A stretch of DNA of 64,000 bases from Halomonas sp. Lineage in GTDB: Bacteria; Pseudomonadota; Gammaproteobacteria; Pseudomonadales; Halomonadaceae. Numbering within the stretch: the first letter of the stretch is position 1; each line of letters opens with the position of its first letter. The stretch covers positions 124,001-188,000 of the forward strand of contig NZ_JAFWFN010000083.1 of assembly GCF_017515565.1 (NCBI RefSeq), given 5' to 3'. Below the pieces are notes generated by a model that did not search any database, was not told the DNA's origin, and saw only the letters and a program-made list of their open reading frames with translations. Below, in pieces: positions 7,985 to 16,479 of the stretch. The position numbers and the translations under genes were made by a program.

Positions 7985-8560
7985 GTGAAAGCTTTAATTG
8001 CTCTTATCCCACTGCTGTTGGCGGTGCCGGTTCATGCGGATTGGCAGCTAGATCCTGCTCAGTCGCGGGTGCAGGCGTCGATTACTCAATTAGATGGTGA
8101 GACCCCGCAAACCCATCTCCATCAGGTCAATAATTTGCAGGGCGATATTTCCGCCGACGGCACCCTACGGTTGCCGCTGCGTTTGAGTCAAACAGACCTG
8201 CTCAGCCGCTTTGGCGACCTGCCACCCTGGGTGGGCCTGCTGGCTAATACCACACTGGTTACGCTGGTCGCGCAAATGCCGCCGGAGCGGCTGGATGGTT
8301 TAGATATAGGTGAGTCTATGGTGGAAACGCTCATCTTCCGCGTGCAAACCGACATGATTAACCAGGAAGAGGCGGTGCCGCTACGCTTTACCCGCGAAGG
8401 ATTAAACGAAGTGCGCGTTACCCACGCCGAACCCATGGCCATGGATGGACGAGCGCTGATGGCCAATGGCACGGTGCGAACCGTGCTCTCAATGCTGGGC
8501 TACCAAGAGATTGACGAGCATGTGCCCGTCACGCTGAATGCACTTTTGGTTAACCGCTAA
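7985..8560 (+). CDS. YceI-like periplasmic protein
   Basis: GTG 7985 is preferred: GGAG at 7974-7977 is 7 bases upstream and the product then starts with a clean signal peptide ([18 protein letters not shown]). The mature part begins [11 protein letters not shown], with the W-x-L/I-D-P-x-x-S-x-V pattern that opens YceI-like lipocalin-fold domains, and later has FRVQTD and [11 protein letters not shown] segments. YceI proteins bind isoprenoid or amphiphilic ligands in the periplasm; the ligand here is unknown. An in-frame ATG at 7970 and longer upstream openings lack a good RBS. Its stop overlaps the end of the convergent ABC exporter by 4 bases. Confidence 0.75.
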   Translation: MKALIALIPLLLAVPVHADWQLDPAQSRVQASITQLDGETPQTHLHQVNNLQGDISADGTLRLPLRLSQTDLLSRFGDLPPWVGLLANTTLVTLVAQMPPERLDGLDIGESMVETLIFRVQTDMINQEEAVPLRFTREGLNEVRVTHAEPMAMDGRALMANGTVRTVLSMLGYQEIDEHVPVTLNALLVNR

Positions 8561-10431
8561 GGCGCTGAATGGCGCTTTTCTTGACTGAGCGCTTCTACAT
8601 CCCCCGCCTGGGCATCGCCGGTTTGTACTCGCCACTGGGCGGCGTAGTGGCCGTTAGCTTCCAATAGGATTGCGTGGCTGCCGCGCTCGGCTACTTGGCC
8701 TTGCTCAATCACTACGATTTCATCGGCATGCACAATGGTTGAAAGCCGGTGGGCAATCATAATCACCGTACGGCCATGAGCGATGCGTTTTAGTGAACGC
8801 TGAATGGCGGCTTCAGTTTCGTTATCTACTGCGCTAGTGGCTTCATCCAGCACCAGAATCGGCGGATCTTTAAGTAGCGCCCTGGCCAGGGAAAGCCGCT
8901 GACGTTGGCCGCCAGAAAGTCGCACGCCCCGCTCGCCTACTGGGGTATCTAACCCTTGGGGCAGTGTTTCAATAAAGCTCCACGCCTCGGCAGTTTTCGC
9001 GGCGTCGATAATTTCCGCATCCTCGGCCTCGGGTTTGCCATAGGCGATATTGTCGCGAATGCTACCTTCAAACAGGTACACATCTTGGCTGACCAAACCA
9101 ATCGCTTGGCGCAGCGAGTGCATGCTGACCTCGGTGATCGGCTGGCCGTCGACCAGTACGCGGCCGTTTTCGGGGTCTTAGAAACGCAGCAGCAGTTTGA
9201 TCAATGTTGATTTACCTGAACCTGTCGCTCCCACCAGCGCCAAGGTATTGCCAGCAGGCACGTGCAGGTCAACGCCCTTCACCCCGACTTGGCTTGTTGC
9301 GTACTGGAAGCTCACCGCTTCGAATCGCACCTCGCCTTTGATCGGTGCGGCCAGGGGCGTTGTGCAGTCGTCTTTAACCGTAATCGGTACTTCGAGCAAA
9401 TCCAGAATCCGCTTGGTGCTGGCCATGGCGCGTTCGAATAGGTCAATCACTTGGGCAAGGCCGGTGAGCGGCCACAGCAGGCGTTGGGTCAGAAATACCA
9501 GCACACCGTAAGCGCCCACGTTTAAGGTGCCGTTCAGCGCCATCATGCCGCCCACCGTAAAGGTAGCGAGAAAGCCTGCCAAAATCGCCATGCGGATCAC
9601 CGGAATAAACGCAGAGCTAACCCTGATCGCCCGACGGTTGGCTTCTACATAGGCTTCACTGGCATCGCGTAGCCGTTCGGCTTCCCGTACTTCGCTGGTA
9701 AAGCTTTTAATAGTGGCAATGCCGCTCAGGTTATTAGAAAGACGGCTGGCAAGATCGCCGACTTTCTCGCGCACGTCACTGTAAAGCGGCCCGGCTTTGC
9801 GCTGGAAGAAGAACGCACCCCAAATAATCAGCGGAATGGGGGTGAACGCCAGTAGCGCGATAAGCGGTGAGAGAACAAAGAACACCGCCCCCACTGCCAC
9901 GACGGTCACCCCCACTTGAATCAGCGCGTTGGCACCGCCGTCCAAGAAGCGCTCCAGTTGGTTCACGTCGTCGTTCATCGTGGCGACCAATTGACCGGAG
10001 CTTTTCGATTCAAAAAACGCCATATCCAATCGCTGGGCGTGCTCGTAGGTGTCCTGGCGCATATCCGCCTGCAGCCGCTGGGCTAAATTGCGCCATAGGA
10101 TTTGGTAGAGATATTCAAACAGCGACTCCCCCGCCCAAATAAAGAAAGTCAGCACCGCGAGAATGGTAATTTGCTCTTGGGGCGACTCAAACCCCAGCCG
10201 CGCCACAAAGCTGTTTTCTTGGTTAACCACCACGTCTATCGCCACGCCGATGAGAATTTCCGGAGCAATATCGAACAGCTTGTTAATAATCGAGCAGAGT
10301 GTGGCTGCGGCTATCCGCCGCCGGTAGCCTTTGGCGTAGCGCAGCAGTCGCACAAGTGCTTGAAAGCTTTGGCTGTGAGTCCCCTGATTTTCTGAAGGCT
10401 TAACGTGAGAGTCGGGTGGAGAAGAAGCCAC
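8557..10431 (-). pseudogene. ABC exporter (fused membrane and ATPase domains) interrupted by one in-frame stop
   Basis: Read from GTG 10431 (AAGGAA just upstream) this is a 624-codon half-size exporter of the MsbA/lipid-multidrug type. It has an N-terminal six-helix membrane domain (to about residue 325), Walker A GATGSGKST, Q-loop [15 protein letters not shown], signature LSGGQRQR, Walker [13 protein letters not shown] and switch IAHRLST. The frame is intact on both sides of TAA 9178-9180, which stands where the family has Tyr in RFYDP. The protein would stop right after Walker A, leaving 417 residues without most of the ATPase. An orphan start could give the 188-residue C-terminal piece (ends 9123). 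It is either a recent nonsense mutation or a sequencing error. Confidence 0.88.
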
Positions 10432-10473
10432 ATCGTTTCCTTTTTGGTTGTTATTCGTTAAAAACCATAGCAC

Positions 10474-10542
10474 CTAAACGGCGTTAAGCAGGCGAGCTAG
10501 ACCGGAAAACAGAGTTGATTTGCCGCAGCCGCCAGGGCCAAT
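10474..10542 (-). pseudogene. Relic of a FecE/FepC-like siderophore ABC ATPase (P-loop fragment)
   Basis: The minus strand encodes IGPGGCGKSTLFSGLARLL and then ends NAV-stop. This closely resembles the P-loop of ferric-siderophore ATPases, IGPNGCGKSTLLxxLARLL. Just upstream in another frame is LSI-x-I, like the strand that precedes the P-loop in such proteins, so a frameshift may separate the two. No signature, Walker B or membrane partner is present. It lies between the exporter and a TonB receptor, the place where an uptake ATPase gene would be natural. It is short, so chance resemblance cannot be fully excluded. Confidence 0.5.
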
Positions 10543-10808
10543 TCTCCAACACCGCAGGAATGAATAACGATGCTCAAAGTCTCCTGCACACACCGTTCAA
10601 TGAACCGCACATTGGGGACGCTACAGTATTAATTTAATTAGCAATCTCAAAAGTTAATAGCCAATTACTAGAATCAGCTCACGTTCGAGATTAAGCAACG
10701 CAACGTTCGATGATACAACCTCGCAAATGGGAACTTTTCCTCTTAGAATCCCAACCTCTCTTGATAATCATTTTCATTAGCAAGTAGGTTTCATTTTAGG
10801 GGATCATC
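10543..10808. other. Intergenic region upstream of the TonB receptor
   Basis: With the relic at 10474-10542 this makes a gap of more than 300 bases without an intact gene. The first third holds degraded coding-like sequence; the rest is AT-rich and ends with the Fur box and leader of the receptor gene. No other gene or RNA was seen. Confidence 0.6.
10763..10781 (+). promoter_or_regulatory. Fur box of the TonB receptor gene
   Basis: The sequence GATAATCATTTTCATTAGC matches 15 of 19 positions of the classical Fur consensus (GATAATGATAATCATTATC). It sits 28 bases upstream of the receptor ATG, a position suited to iron-dependent repression. Confidence 0.8.
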
Positions 10809-12995
10809 ATGCCACGCTTTACTCGCACCGCCTTAGCCAGCGCCGTCGCTCTTAGCGTTACTGCCACCGTGGCCAGCGCTCAAGAAAATGCTCAGCTTAA
10901 TAACCTGGTGGTGACTGCAGCTGGCTATGAGCAGTCGTTAAATAATGCACCTGCCAGTATTTCTGTGGTCACCCGTGAAGAACTAGAGCAGAAGCAGTTT
11001 TCTAACATTGCGGAAGCAATTGCAAATGTTCCTGGTGTCGATGTGCGTTCAGGTACCGGCAAAACCGGTGGTTTCAATATCTCTATTCGCGGCATGCCAA
11101 GCGCCTATACGTTGATTTTAATTGATGGCCGTCGCCAAAATGCATCGGGCGATGTTACTCCTAACGGTTTTGGCGAAACGTCAACTAGCTTCATTCCGCC
11201 GCTTTCCGCCATTGAGCGCATCGAAGTTATCCGCGGCCCAATGTCAACGCTGTATGGCTCCGATGCGATGGGTGGGGTCATCAATATTATTACCCGCCGT
11301 GTGAGCGATAACTGGGCAGGTTCGGTAGCGATAGAGAACACCTTTCAGCAAGACCGCGACGCGGGCAACAGCTCGGCAATCAACCTATACACTTCAGGGC
11401 CTTTAGTTGAAGACACCGTTGGCCTGCAGTTACGTGGCCGCTTGTTCGACCGCGATAGCTCTGAGCGCATGATTGAGAACGGATCTGGCCGCGACCCCCG
11501 CCCTTCTGAAGCGCGTATTTACTCCCTCGGTGGGCGCTTAAATATCACCCCAGACGATACCAACGAGCTTTGGATTGATCTTGAACGTTCGCGCCAAACC
11601 TACGACAACAGCGATGGCCGTCTAGGTAACCTTGATACACCGGCACGGGTCTTTGGCTACGAAGACGAGCTACGCTTTAACCGCGACCAAATTGCTCTGG
11701 GCCACACCGGTCGTTTTGACGCAGGAACATGGGAAAGCAGCATTACCCGTAATACCACTGAAACACTTGGCCGCACGCTGCCGGCCGGTAATGCACCTGA
11801 TTACGGCTATGTAGCCCAAGGCGGCGAGCCGCGGTTATTGGAAAACCGTGACATCGTCGTAGACAGTAAATTTGTTGCTCCGCTGGGTGACCACATAGTG
11901 ACAGTGGGCGGCCAGTACACTGATGCCAAGCTGGAAGACGGTACCGCGGGTAACCAGGCATTTGAGCAAACCAGCTGGGCGGCCTTTGCCGAAGATGAGT
12001 GGCTGCTACGCGACGATCTAGCGCTCACCGTAGGCGGCCGATATGAACACCACGACGCCTTCGGCGGCCACTTCAGCCCCCGCGGCTATCTCGTCTGGAA
12101 TACCACTGACCAGTGGACGCTTAAAGGTGGCATTAGCCAGGGGTATAAAACACCAACGTTGAACCAGCTCCAGGACGGTGTTAACGGCTTTACCGCTCAA
12201 GGTGCAACCGTGACAATCGGCTCGCCAACGCTAGAACCTGAAAAAAGCACCAACTACGAAATTGGCGCTATTTATGACAACCTAGCCAACTTCTCCGCGG
12301 GTGCTACGGTGTTCTTTACTCAGTTCAGTGACCGCATTGCAGATGCCGCCGACATCCCTAACTGCCAGTTTGTGGACAGCAATGGCAACACCCCTAACGC
12401 AGGGCTCGCTAACTGCCTAAGCGTGGGTAACTTTACTCAACAAGAGAACTTTGGGCAGCTGACCAATATTGATAAAGCGGAAACCCGGGGCATTGAGCTA
12501 ACGGCCAGCTACCAACTAGCACCCGCCTGGCATATCAGCGGCGGCTATACCTTCACCGACTCTGAAATCACCTCTGGTGAAAATGAAGGTCAGGTTTTAA
12601 CCAATACGCCTGACCATAAGCTAACGGCTGACCTTACCTGGGCCATCACTGATCGCTGGAGCACCACGCTGGAGGGGGAGTACTACTCTTCACGGGAGCG
12701 CTTCTCTGCAGGTCTGCCTACCTCTGGAGAAACTCTTTCACTCTACGAGCAGTTGGGCAATAAGCTAGATGGCTATGAGTTATTTAACCTGCGTAGCGCC
12801 TATCGTTTCAGCGATAGCGTTCGTTTGACCGGTACCATCTACAACCTGCTCGACAAGGATTTCACCGGCTCTGATACTTTCGAGCATAACGGCGAAACGC
12901 TACGCGCCTATCGCTTTACGCAAACGGGCCGCGCCACTGATGGTGTCGCGCTTGATGGCCGCAGTTTCTGGGTATCCGCTACCTATGAGTTCTAA
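10809..12995 (+). CDS. TonB-dependent outer-membrane siderophore receptor (CirA/FepA-like)
   Basis: The 728-residue outer-membrane receptor takes up a ferric siderophore or similar ligand with TonB-ExbBD energy. It has a signal peptide (residues 1-24, ending VASA), a TonB box-like segment (NNLVVTAAG) and a plug domain (about 45-160). The plug shows typical motifs: ISVVTREELEQKQF, IAEAIANVPGVDV, ISIRGMP, IERIEVIRGPMSTLYGSDAMGGVINIITRR. The 22-stranded barrel ends in WVSATYEF, with the terminal aromatic residue needed for barrel assembly. The Fur box upstream supports iron control. The substrate cannot be read from sequence; the CirA/IrgA/FepA branch mostly handles catecholates. Confidence 0.92.
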   Translation: MPRFTRTALASAVALSVTATVASAQENAQLNNLVVTAAGYEQSLNNAPASISVVTREELEQKQFSNIAEAIANVPGVDVRSGTGKTGGFNISIRGMPSAYTLILIDGRRQNASGDVTPNGFGETSTSFIPPLSAIERIEVIRGPMSTLYGSDAMGGVINIITRRVSDNWAGSVAIENTFQQDRDAGNSSAINLYTSGPLVEDTVGLQLRGRLFDRDSSERMIENGSGRDPRPSEARIYSLGGRLNITPDDTNELWIDLERSRQTYDNSDGRLGNLDTPARVFGYEDELRFNRDQIALGHTGRFDAGTWESSITRNTTETLGRTLPAGNAPDYGYVAQGGEPRLLENRDIVVDSKFVAPLGDHIVTVGGQYTDAKLEDGTAGNQAFEQTSWAAFAEDEWLLRDDLALTVGGRYEHHDAFGGHFSPRGYLVWNTTDQWTLKGGISQGYKTPTLNQLQDGVNGFTAQGATVTIGSPTLEPEKSTNYEIGAIYDNLANFSAGATVFFTQFSDRIADAADIPNCQFVDSNGNTPNAGLANCLSVGNFTQQENFGQLTNIDKAETRGIELTASYQLAPAWHISGGYTFTDSEITSGENEGQVLTNTPDHKLTADLTWAITDRWSTTLEGEYYSSRERFSAGLPTSGETLSLYEQLGNKLDGYELFNLRSAYRFSDSVRLTGTIYNLLDKDFTGSDTFEHNGETLRAYRFTQTGRATDGVALDGRSFWVSATYEF

Positions 12996-13044
12996 TCGGC
13001 ATTAAAAAAAGCAGCTGCTTTTGCTCTTTCTATGCTGACTGAAT

Positions 13045-13072
13045 GCCCTGGCCCAGCGCCAGGGCTTTTTGT
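13045..13072 (+). terminator. Rho-independent terminator after the TonB receptor
   Basis: Stem GCCCTGG/CCAGGGC with a 7-base loop, followed by TTTTTGTTT. A perfect 16-base palindrome (AAAAGCAGCTGCTTTT, 13007-13022) lies between it and the receptor stop and may act as a first, weaker terminator. Confidence 0.88.
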
Positions 13073-13181
13073 TTCATCTATAGCTCAACAGCACACACCT
13101 TTTAGGGTGCAAACGCTTTTGAGTTAAACACGCTTCGCTCTGAAGCCTCCAGCCGAAGGTAAGTCAAGGCAGAATACAAAT

Positions 13182-13200
13182 GCATATTATTTTCATTCTC
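13182..13200 (+). promoter_or_regulatory. Possible Fur-like site upstream of the LysR gene
   Basis: GCATATTATTTTCATTCTC matches 12 of 19 Fur consensus positions, with the right half (TCATTCTC) nearly perfect. It is 51 bases before the LysR start. It is weaker than the site at 10763 but of the same type, so iron control of the regulator is plausible. Confidence 0.45.
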
Positions 13201-13250
13201 ATAAATAACTGGCACAATACGCGGCTTACTTTTGCCCAACGGGCCTAACC

Positions 13251-14171
13251 ATGTATGACTTTGATGAACTTACCGCCTTTGCCGACGTAATGGCTACAGG
13301 CAGCTTAACTCACAGCGCTCAGAAGCTGGGGCTAGCCAAATCGACGCTTAGCCGACGTATTAGTCAGTTAGAAACCAGGCTGAACCAGCCGCTGTTAAGG
13401 CGTCAGGCAAACCGCTTAATACCCACCGAAGCGGGGCAGCTTTTTCACGGCTACTGTAACGAGCTACTTGCTATGGCAGCGCACAGTCGCGAGGCGCTCT
13501 CCGAGCTGCGCGAAGAGATCAGCGGCAACATTACGCTTGAAGTTCATGGGATGTTGGCTCGTTGGATAGCCAGCGTGGTAAATGATTTTTTAAAGCGTCA
13601 CTCCAGGCTGGAACTGACCCTGCATACCCTCGAAGCACCGCCGACCAAAATGCACAGTAACAGTGTTCATATATGGCTGGGTGCGCCTCATGAGTGCGGG
13701 CTAAACCAAGAGCAACTAGGGCATTTAGCCCACGGCCTTTACGCAAACCCCGGCTACCTTGCTGATGCAGGCTATCCTGAACACCCAAAACAGCTGGAAA
13801 TACACGCCTGGGTTGATTTACTGGACACCGCCGCCAGTGGTGTATTGCTCCATCACATTAACGGCGGTGACTATATGTTTAGCCCCCCGCGCTCACGGCT
13901 TCGGGTTGACTTAATTGCGCTGCATTTAGATGCCATTGCCTGCGGCCAAGGGATCGGGCTTTTGCCCCACTGGCTGGTAGAGAGCCGCGAACGGCACCAC
14001 CCTGGCGAACTCACTCGCTGCCTGCCCGGCTGGGAGCCTACCCCACTGCCTATCACGATGCTCTACGCCTACGGCCATCACTCTCGCCGGGTCAACGCCC
14101 TGCTGGAGTTTCTACGCGAGCAAGTCCCGCTCGTTTGGCAAAACCAGCAAGCACTAGCCACGAACGATTAG
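13251..14171 (+). CDS. LysR-family transcriptional regulator
   Basis: The 306-residue regulator has an N-terminal winged helix-turn-helix (residues 4-62: ADVMATGSLTHSAQKLGLAKSTLSRRI, then LETRLNQPLLRR and PTEAGQLF). The rest is a periplasmic-binding-like effector domain. The domain is compact and its effector unknown. The Fur-like site upstream and the adjacent TonB receptor suggest a role in iron-linked metabolism; the following AEC transporter gene, 69 bases downstream, may be a target or operon partner. Confidence 0.88.
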   Translation: MYDFDELTAFADVMATGSLTHSAQKLGLAKSTLSRRISQLETRLNQPLLRRQANRLIPTEAGQLFHGYCNELLAMAAHSREALSELREEISGNITLEVHGMLARWIASVVNDFLKRHSRLELTLHTLEAPPTKMHSNSVHIWLGAPHECGLNQEQLGHLAHGLYANPGYLADAGYPEHPKQLEIHAWVDLLDTAASGVLLHHINGGDYMFSPPRSRLRVDLIALHLDAIACGQGIGLLPHWLVESRERHHPGELTRCLPGWEPTPLPITMLYAYGHHSRRVNALLEFLREQVPLVWQNQQALATND

Positions 14172-14240
14172 TGAATTCGCCTTGCCAGTTAGCGGCCTAA
14201 TTACCCACAATAAGCGGCTTGAGATCGCCTAGGAAAGCAC

Positions 14241-15116
14241 ATGCTTGCTGAACTGTTTGCCGTAATGGCCCCTGTGCTTGCTGGCGCAGGGTTGGGTTTT
14301 TGGTGGGTCCGCTTGGGGCACCCCTACCCCGTCGACTTTGTTACCCGCCTGGTATTTAACATCGGCACACCCGCGCTTGTGCTGGCCTCCCTGTCAGGTG
14401 CTGATATTGATGCCAGCACCTTTGGCCGTACTATGCTGGCAACCTCCCTGGTAATGCTCACCATGGGGGCAGCCGCCTTTATCGTTGCCAAACTACTGCG
14501 GCGTGACTGGCGAGTGCTTCTCTCGCCCATGATGTACCCCAATACAGGGAACATGGGGCTGCCTGTGGTGCTCTACGCTTTCGGCAGCGCCGGTTTCGCC
14601 TATGGGATTACCGTGATGGTCACGGTTTCCCTGTTTCAATTCACCCTGGGTACTGCCATGAGCAGCAGCGGTAACCCATTTAAATCCCTGGTTAAAACGC
14701 CCACTGTCTATGCCATTGCCATCGCCATGGTGTTGCTACTCACCGATACTTCCCTCCCCCCCTGGTTAGCCAATACGGTGGACTTAATGTCAGGGTTTAC
14801 CGTACCGCTCATGCTCATCACCCTCGGGGTTTCCTTGGCCAGCATTCAAGTTAAAAGCTTGCGGTCGGGGCTTGGATTTAGCCTTGTGCGCATTCCGCTT
14901 GCGGCAGTGATTGCGTGGCTAGTGGGCGGTTGGTTAGGACTCCCCCCCTTGGCACAAAGCATATTGATACTGCAAATGTGCATGCCGGTAGCGGTCATTA
15001 ACTACTTATTTGCCCAGCGCTCTCAGCGTGAGCCCGCCTACGTTGCCAGCCTCGTGTTTTGCTCTACGCTGCTCGCACTCTTTTATCTTCCCATAGTGTT
15101 AGCGCTACTTATGTAG
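14241..15116 (+). CDS. AEC-family (auxin efflux carrier-type) membrane transporter
   Basis: A 291-residue inner-membrane protein of about ten helices. It shows the AEC pattern: GFWWVRLGHP at the start, FNIGTPALVL, then the MMYPNTGNMGLPVVLYAFG segment around residues 98-116 and the duplicated half with VPLMLITLGVSLA. The C-terminal MPVAVINYLFAQR is also characteristic. Family members move organic anions such as malate or malonate; the substrate is not predictable here. RBS AGGA lies just before ATG 14241. Confidence 0.88.
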   Translation: MLAELFAVMAPVLAGAGLGFWWVRLGHPYPVDFVTRLVFNIGTPALVLASLSGADIDASTFGRTMLATSLVMLTMGAAAFIVAKLLRRDWRVLLSPMMYPNTGNMGLPVVLYAFGSAGFAYGITVMVTVSLFQFTLGTAMSSSGNPFKSLVKTPTVYAIAIAMVLLLTDTSLPPWLANTVDLMSGFTVPLMLITLGVSLASIQVKSLRSGLGFSLVRIPLAAVIAWLVGGWLGLPPLAQSILILQMCMPVAVINYLFAQRSQREPAYVASLVFCSTLLALFYLPIVLALLM

Positions 15117-15206
15117 CGCTCTACAAGGAACCCCTCCTTAAGGAGAGAGTCACTGCTAGACTTATAATGCTTATGCGCAACGCTGACCGCTGATGGAGGG
15201 AACACC

Positions 15207-16394
15207 ATGCACACAACACGCCAGGCTGCCCAGATAGCTCGTTTACCCACTTTTTTAAGCGCCCGCTGGCTCACCCCGGCCATTTCTGGGCTGCTATTAG
15301 CAGGCACTATCAGCGCGGCGCAGGCAGAGGTAGTTCATGAATCCATTAGCACTGAGCATGTAGATATCTCCATCGAGCGGATAGCTGGAGGGTTTCAAAA
15401 CCCCTGGGCAGTAGCGTTCCTTCCCGATGGTCGATTTTTAGTTAGCGAGCGGAGTGGCCAGCTAAACCTCGTGTCCGCTGAGGGCGGAGATTCCCAGCCC
15501 CTTGAAGGAATGCCCAGCGTTAACCATCACGGCCAAGGGGGGCTGCTCGACGTTGTGCTCCACCCAGCCTTTGGTGACGGGGAAAACGACTGGATTTACT
15601 TTACCTGGAGCAAACCCGATGGCAGCGATAGCCGCTCGGCGCTGTCTCGAGTGAAGTGGCAAGGCGATACGCTCGGTGAAGTAGAGCACTTGTTTGAGCA
15701 AGATCGTGCCTCCTCCCCTGGACGCCATTACGGCTCACGGTTGGCATGGCTAGAGGACGGCACCCTGCTAATGAGCATTGGCGATCGCGGGACCACCTCG
15801 CGCGCACAGCAGAGCGACGACCACGCAGGCACGACGCTACGACTCACCGACACCGGCGGCGTTCCCAGCGATAACCCCTTTGTTGATGACGACAGCACGT
15901 TAGATGAAATTTACACCCTGGGTAATCGCAACATTCAGGGCATGACCGTCTTGAGTAATGGGCAAGCCTGGGCCTCTGAACACGGACCTCGCACCGGCGA
16001 TGAGCTGAATCTTATTGAGCCAGGCAATAACTACGGCTGGCCAAACGTTAGCCAGGGCAATGATTACGCCACTAACCAGCCAATTGGCGTAGACTCCCTG
16101 CCCGGCATGGTTGACCCGGTCTATGTATTTGAAGGTCGTTTTGCCCCCTCGGGCGTGGCCGAGGTCACAAGCGATGCTTTTCATGCCTGGCAAGGGCATT
16201 TATTAGCCGGCGGGTTGGCCAGTAATACGTTGCTGCGCCTAGCGTTAGAAGAGGGTCAAGTGGTCGATGAAGAGCAAATTCTAAAAGGCGAGTTGGGAAG
16301 AATCCGCGATGTGCGCCAAGGGCCGGACGATGCCATTTACTTGCTTACCGATAGTAACCAGGGCAGTCTTTATCGCTTGCAAGCGGCGAACTAA
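15207..16394 (+). CDS. PQQ-dependent aldose sugar dehydrogenase-like periplasmic protein (YliI type)
   Basis: The 395-residue product has an N-terminal signal region (hydrophobic ISGLLLAGTISAAQA, about residues 28-42). A six-bladed beta-propeller of the glucose/sorbosone dehydrogenase family follows. Diagnostic motifs are NPWAVAFLPDGRFLVSER, GQGGLLDVVLHP, RHYGSRL, GNRNIQGM, WASEHGPRTGDELN and NNYGWPNVS. The enzyme would oxidise aldose sugars in the periplasm with PQQ, passing electrons to the respiratory chain. No PQQ synthesis genes are in the window. GGAGGG is just upstream of the ATG. Confidence 0.9.
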   Translation: MHTTRQAAQIARLPTFLSARWLTPAISGLLLAGTISAAQAEVVHESISTEHVDISIERIAGGFQNPWAVAFLPDGRFLVSERSGQLNLVSAEGGDSQPLEGMPSVNHHGQGGLLDVVLHPAFGDGENDWIYFTWSKPDGSDSRSALSRVKWQGDTLGEVEHLFEQDRASSPGRHYGSRLAWLEDGTLLMSIGDRGTTSRAQQSDDHAGTTLRLTDTGGVPSDNPFVDDDSTLDEIYTLGNRNIQGMTVLSNGQAWASEHGPRTGDELNLIEPGNNYGWPNVSQGNDYATNQPIGVDSLPGMVDPVYVFEGRFAPSGVAEVTSDAFHAWQGHLLAGGLASNTLLRLALEEGQVVDEEQILKGELGRIRDVRQGPDDAIYLLTDSNQGSLYRLQAAN

Positions 16395-16479
16395 TCAACT
16401 GCCATGCTGCGCTTGGAAAAAGGGCAAATGTTGTTTTTAAGCCCTGTTTTATAACCACCCACACGAACACGGATGCTCG

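Noticed and set aside
8188-8472. Minus-strand frame within the YceI-like gene
   Set aside because: Shadow frame with no motif, RBS or signal; the + strand gene has a signal peptide and family pattern.
9123-9183. The 188-aa C-terminal exporter fragment as an independent ABC ATPase gene
   Set aside because: It begins mid-domain, after Walker A, and continues in frame from the upstream part; it is the tail of the interrupted gene.
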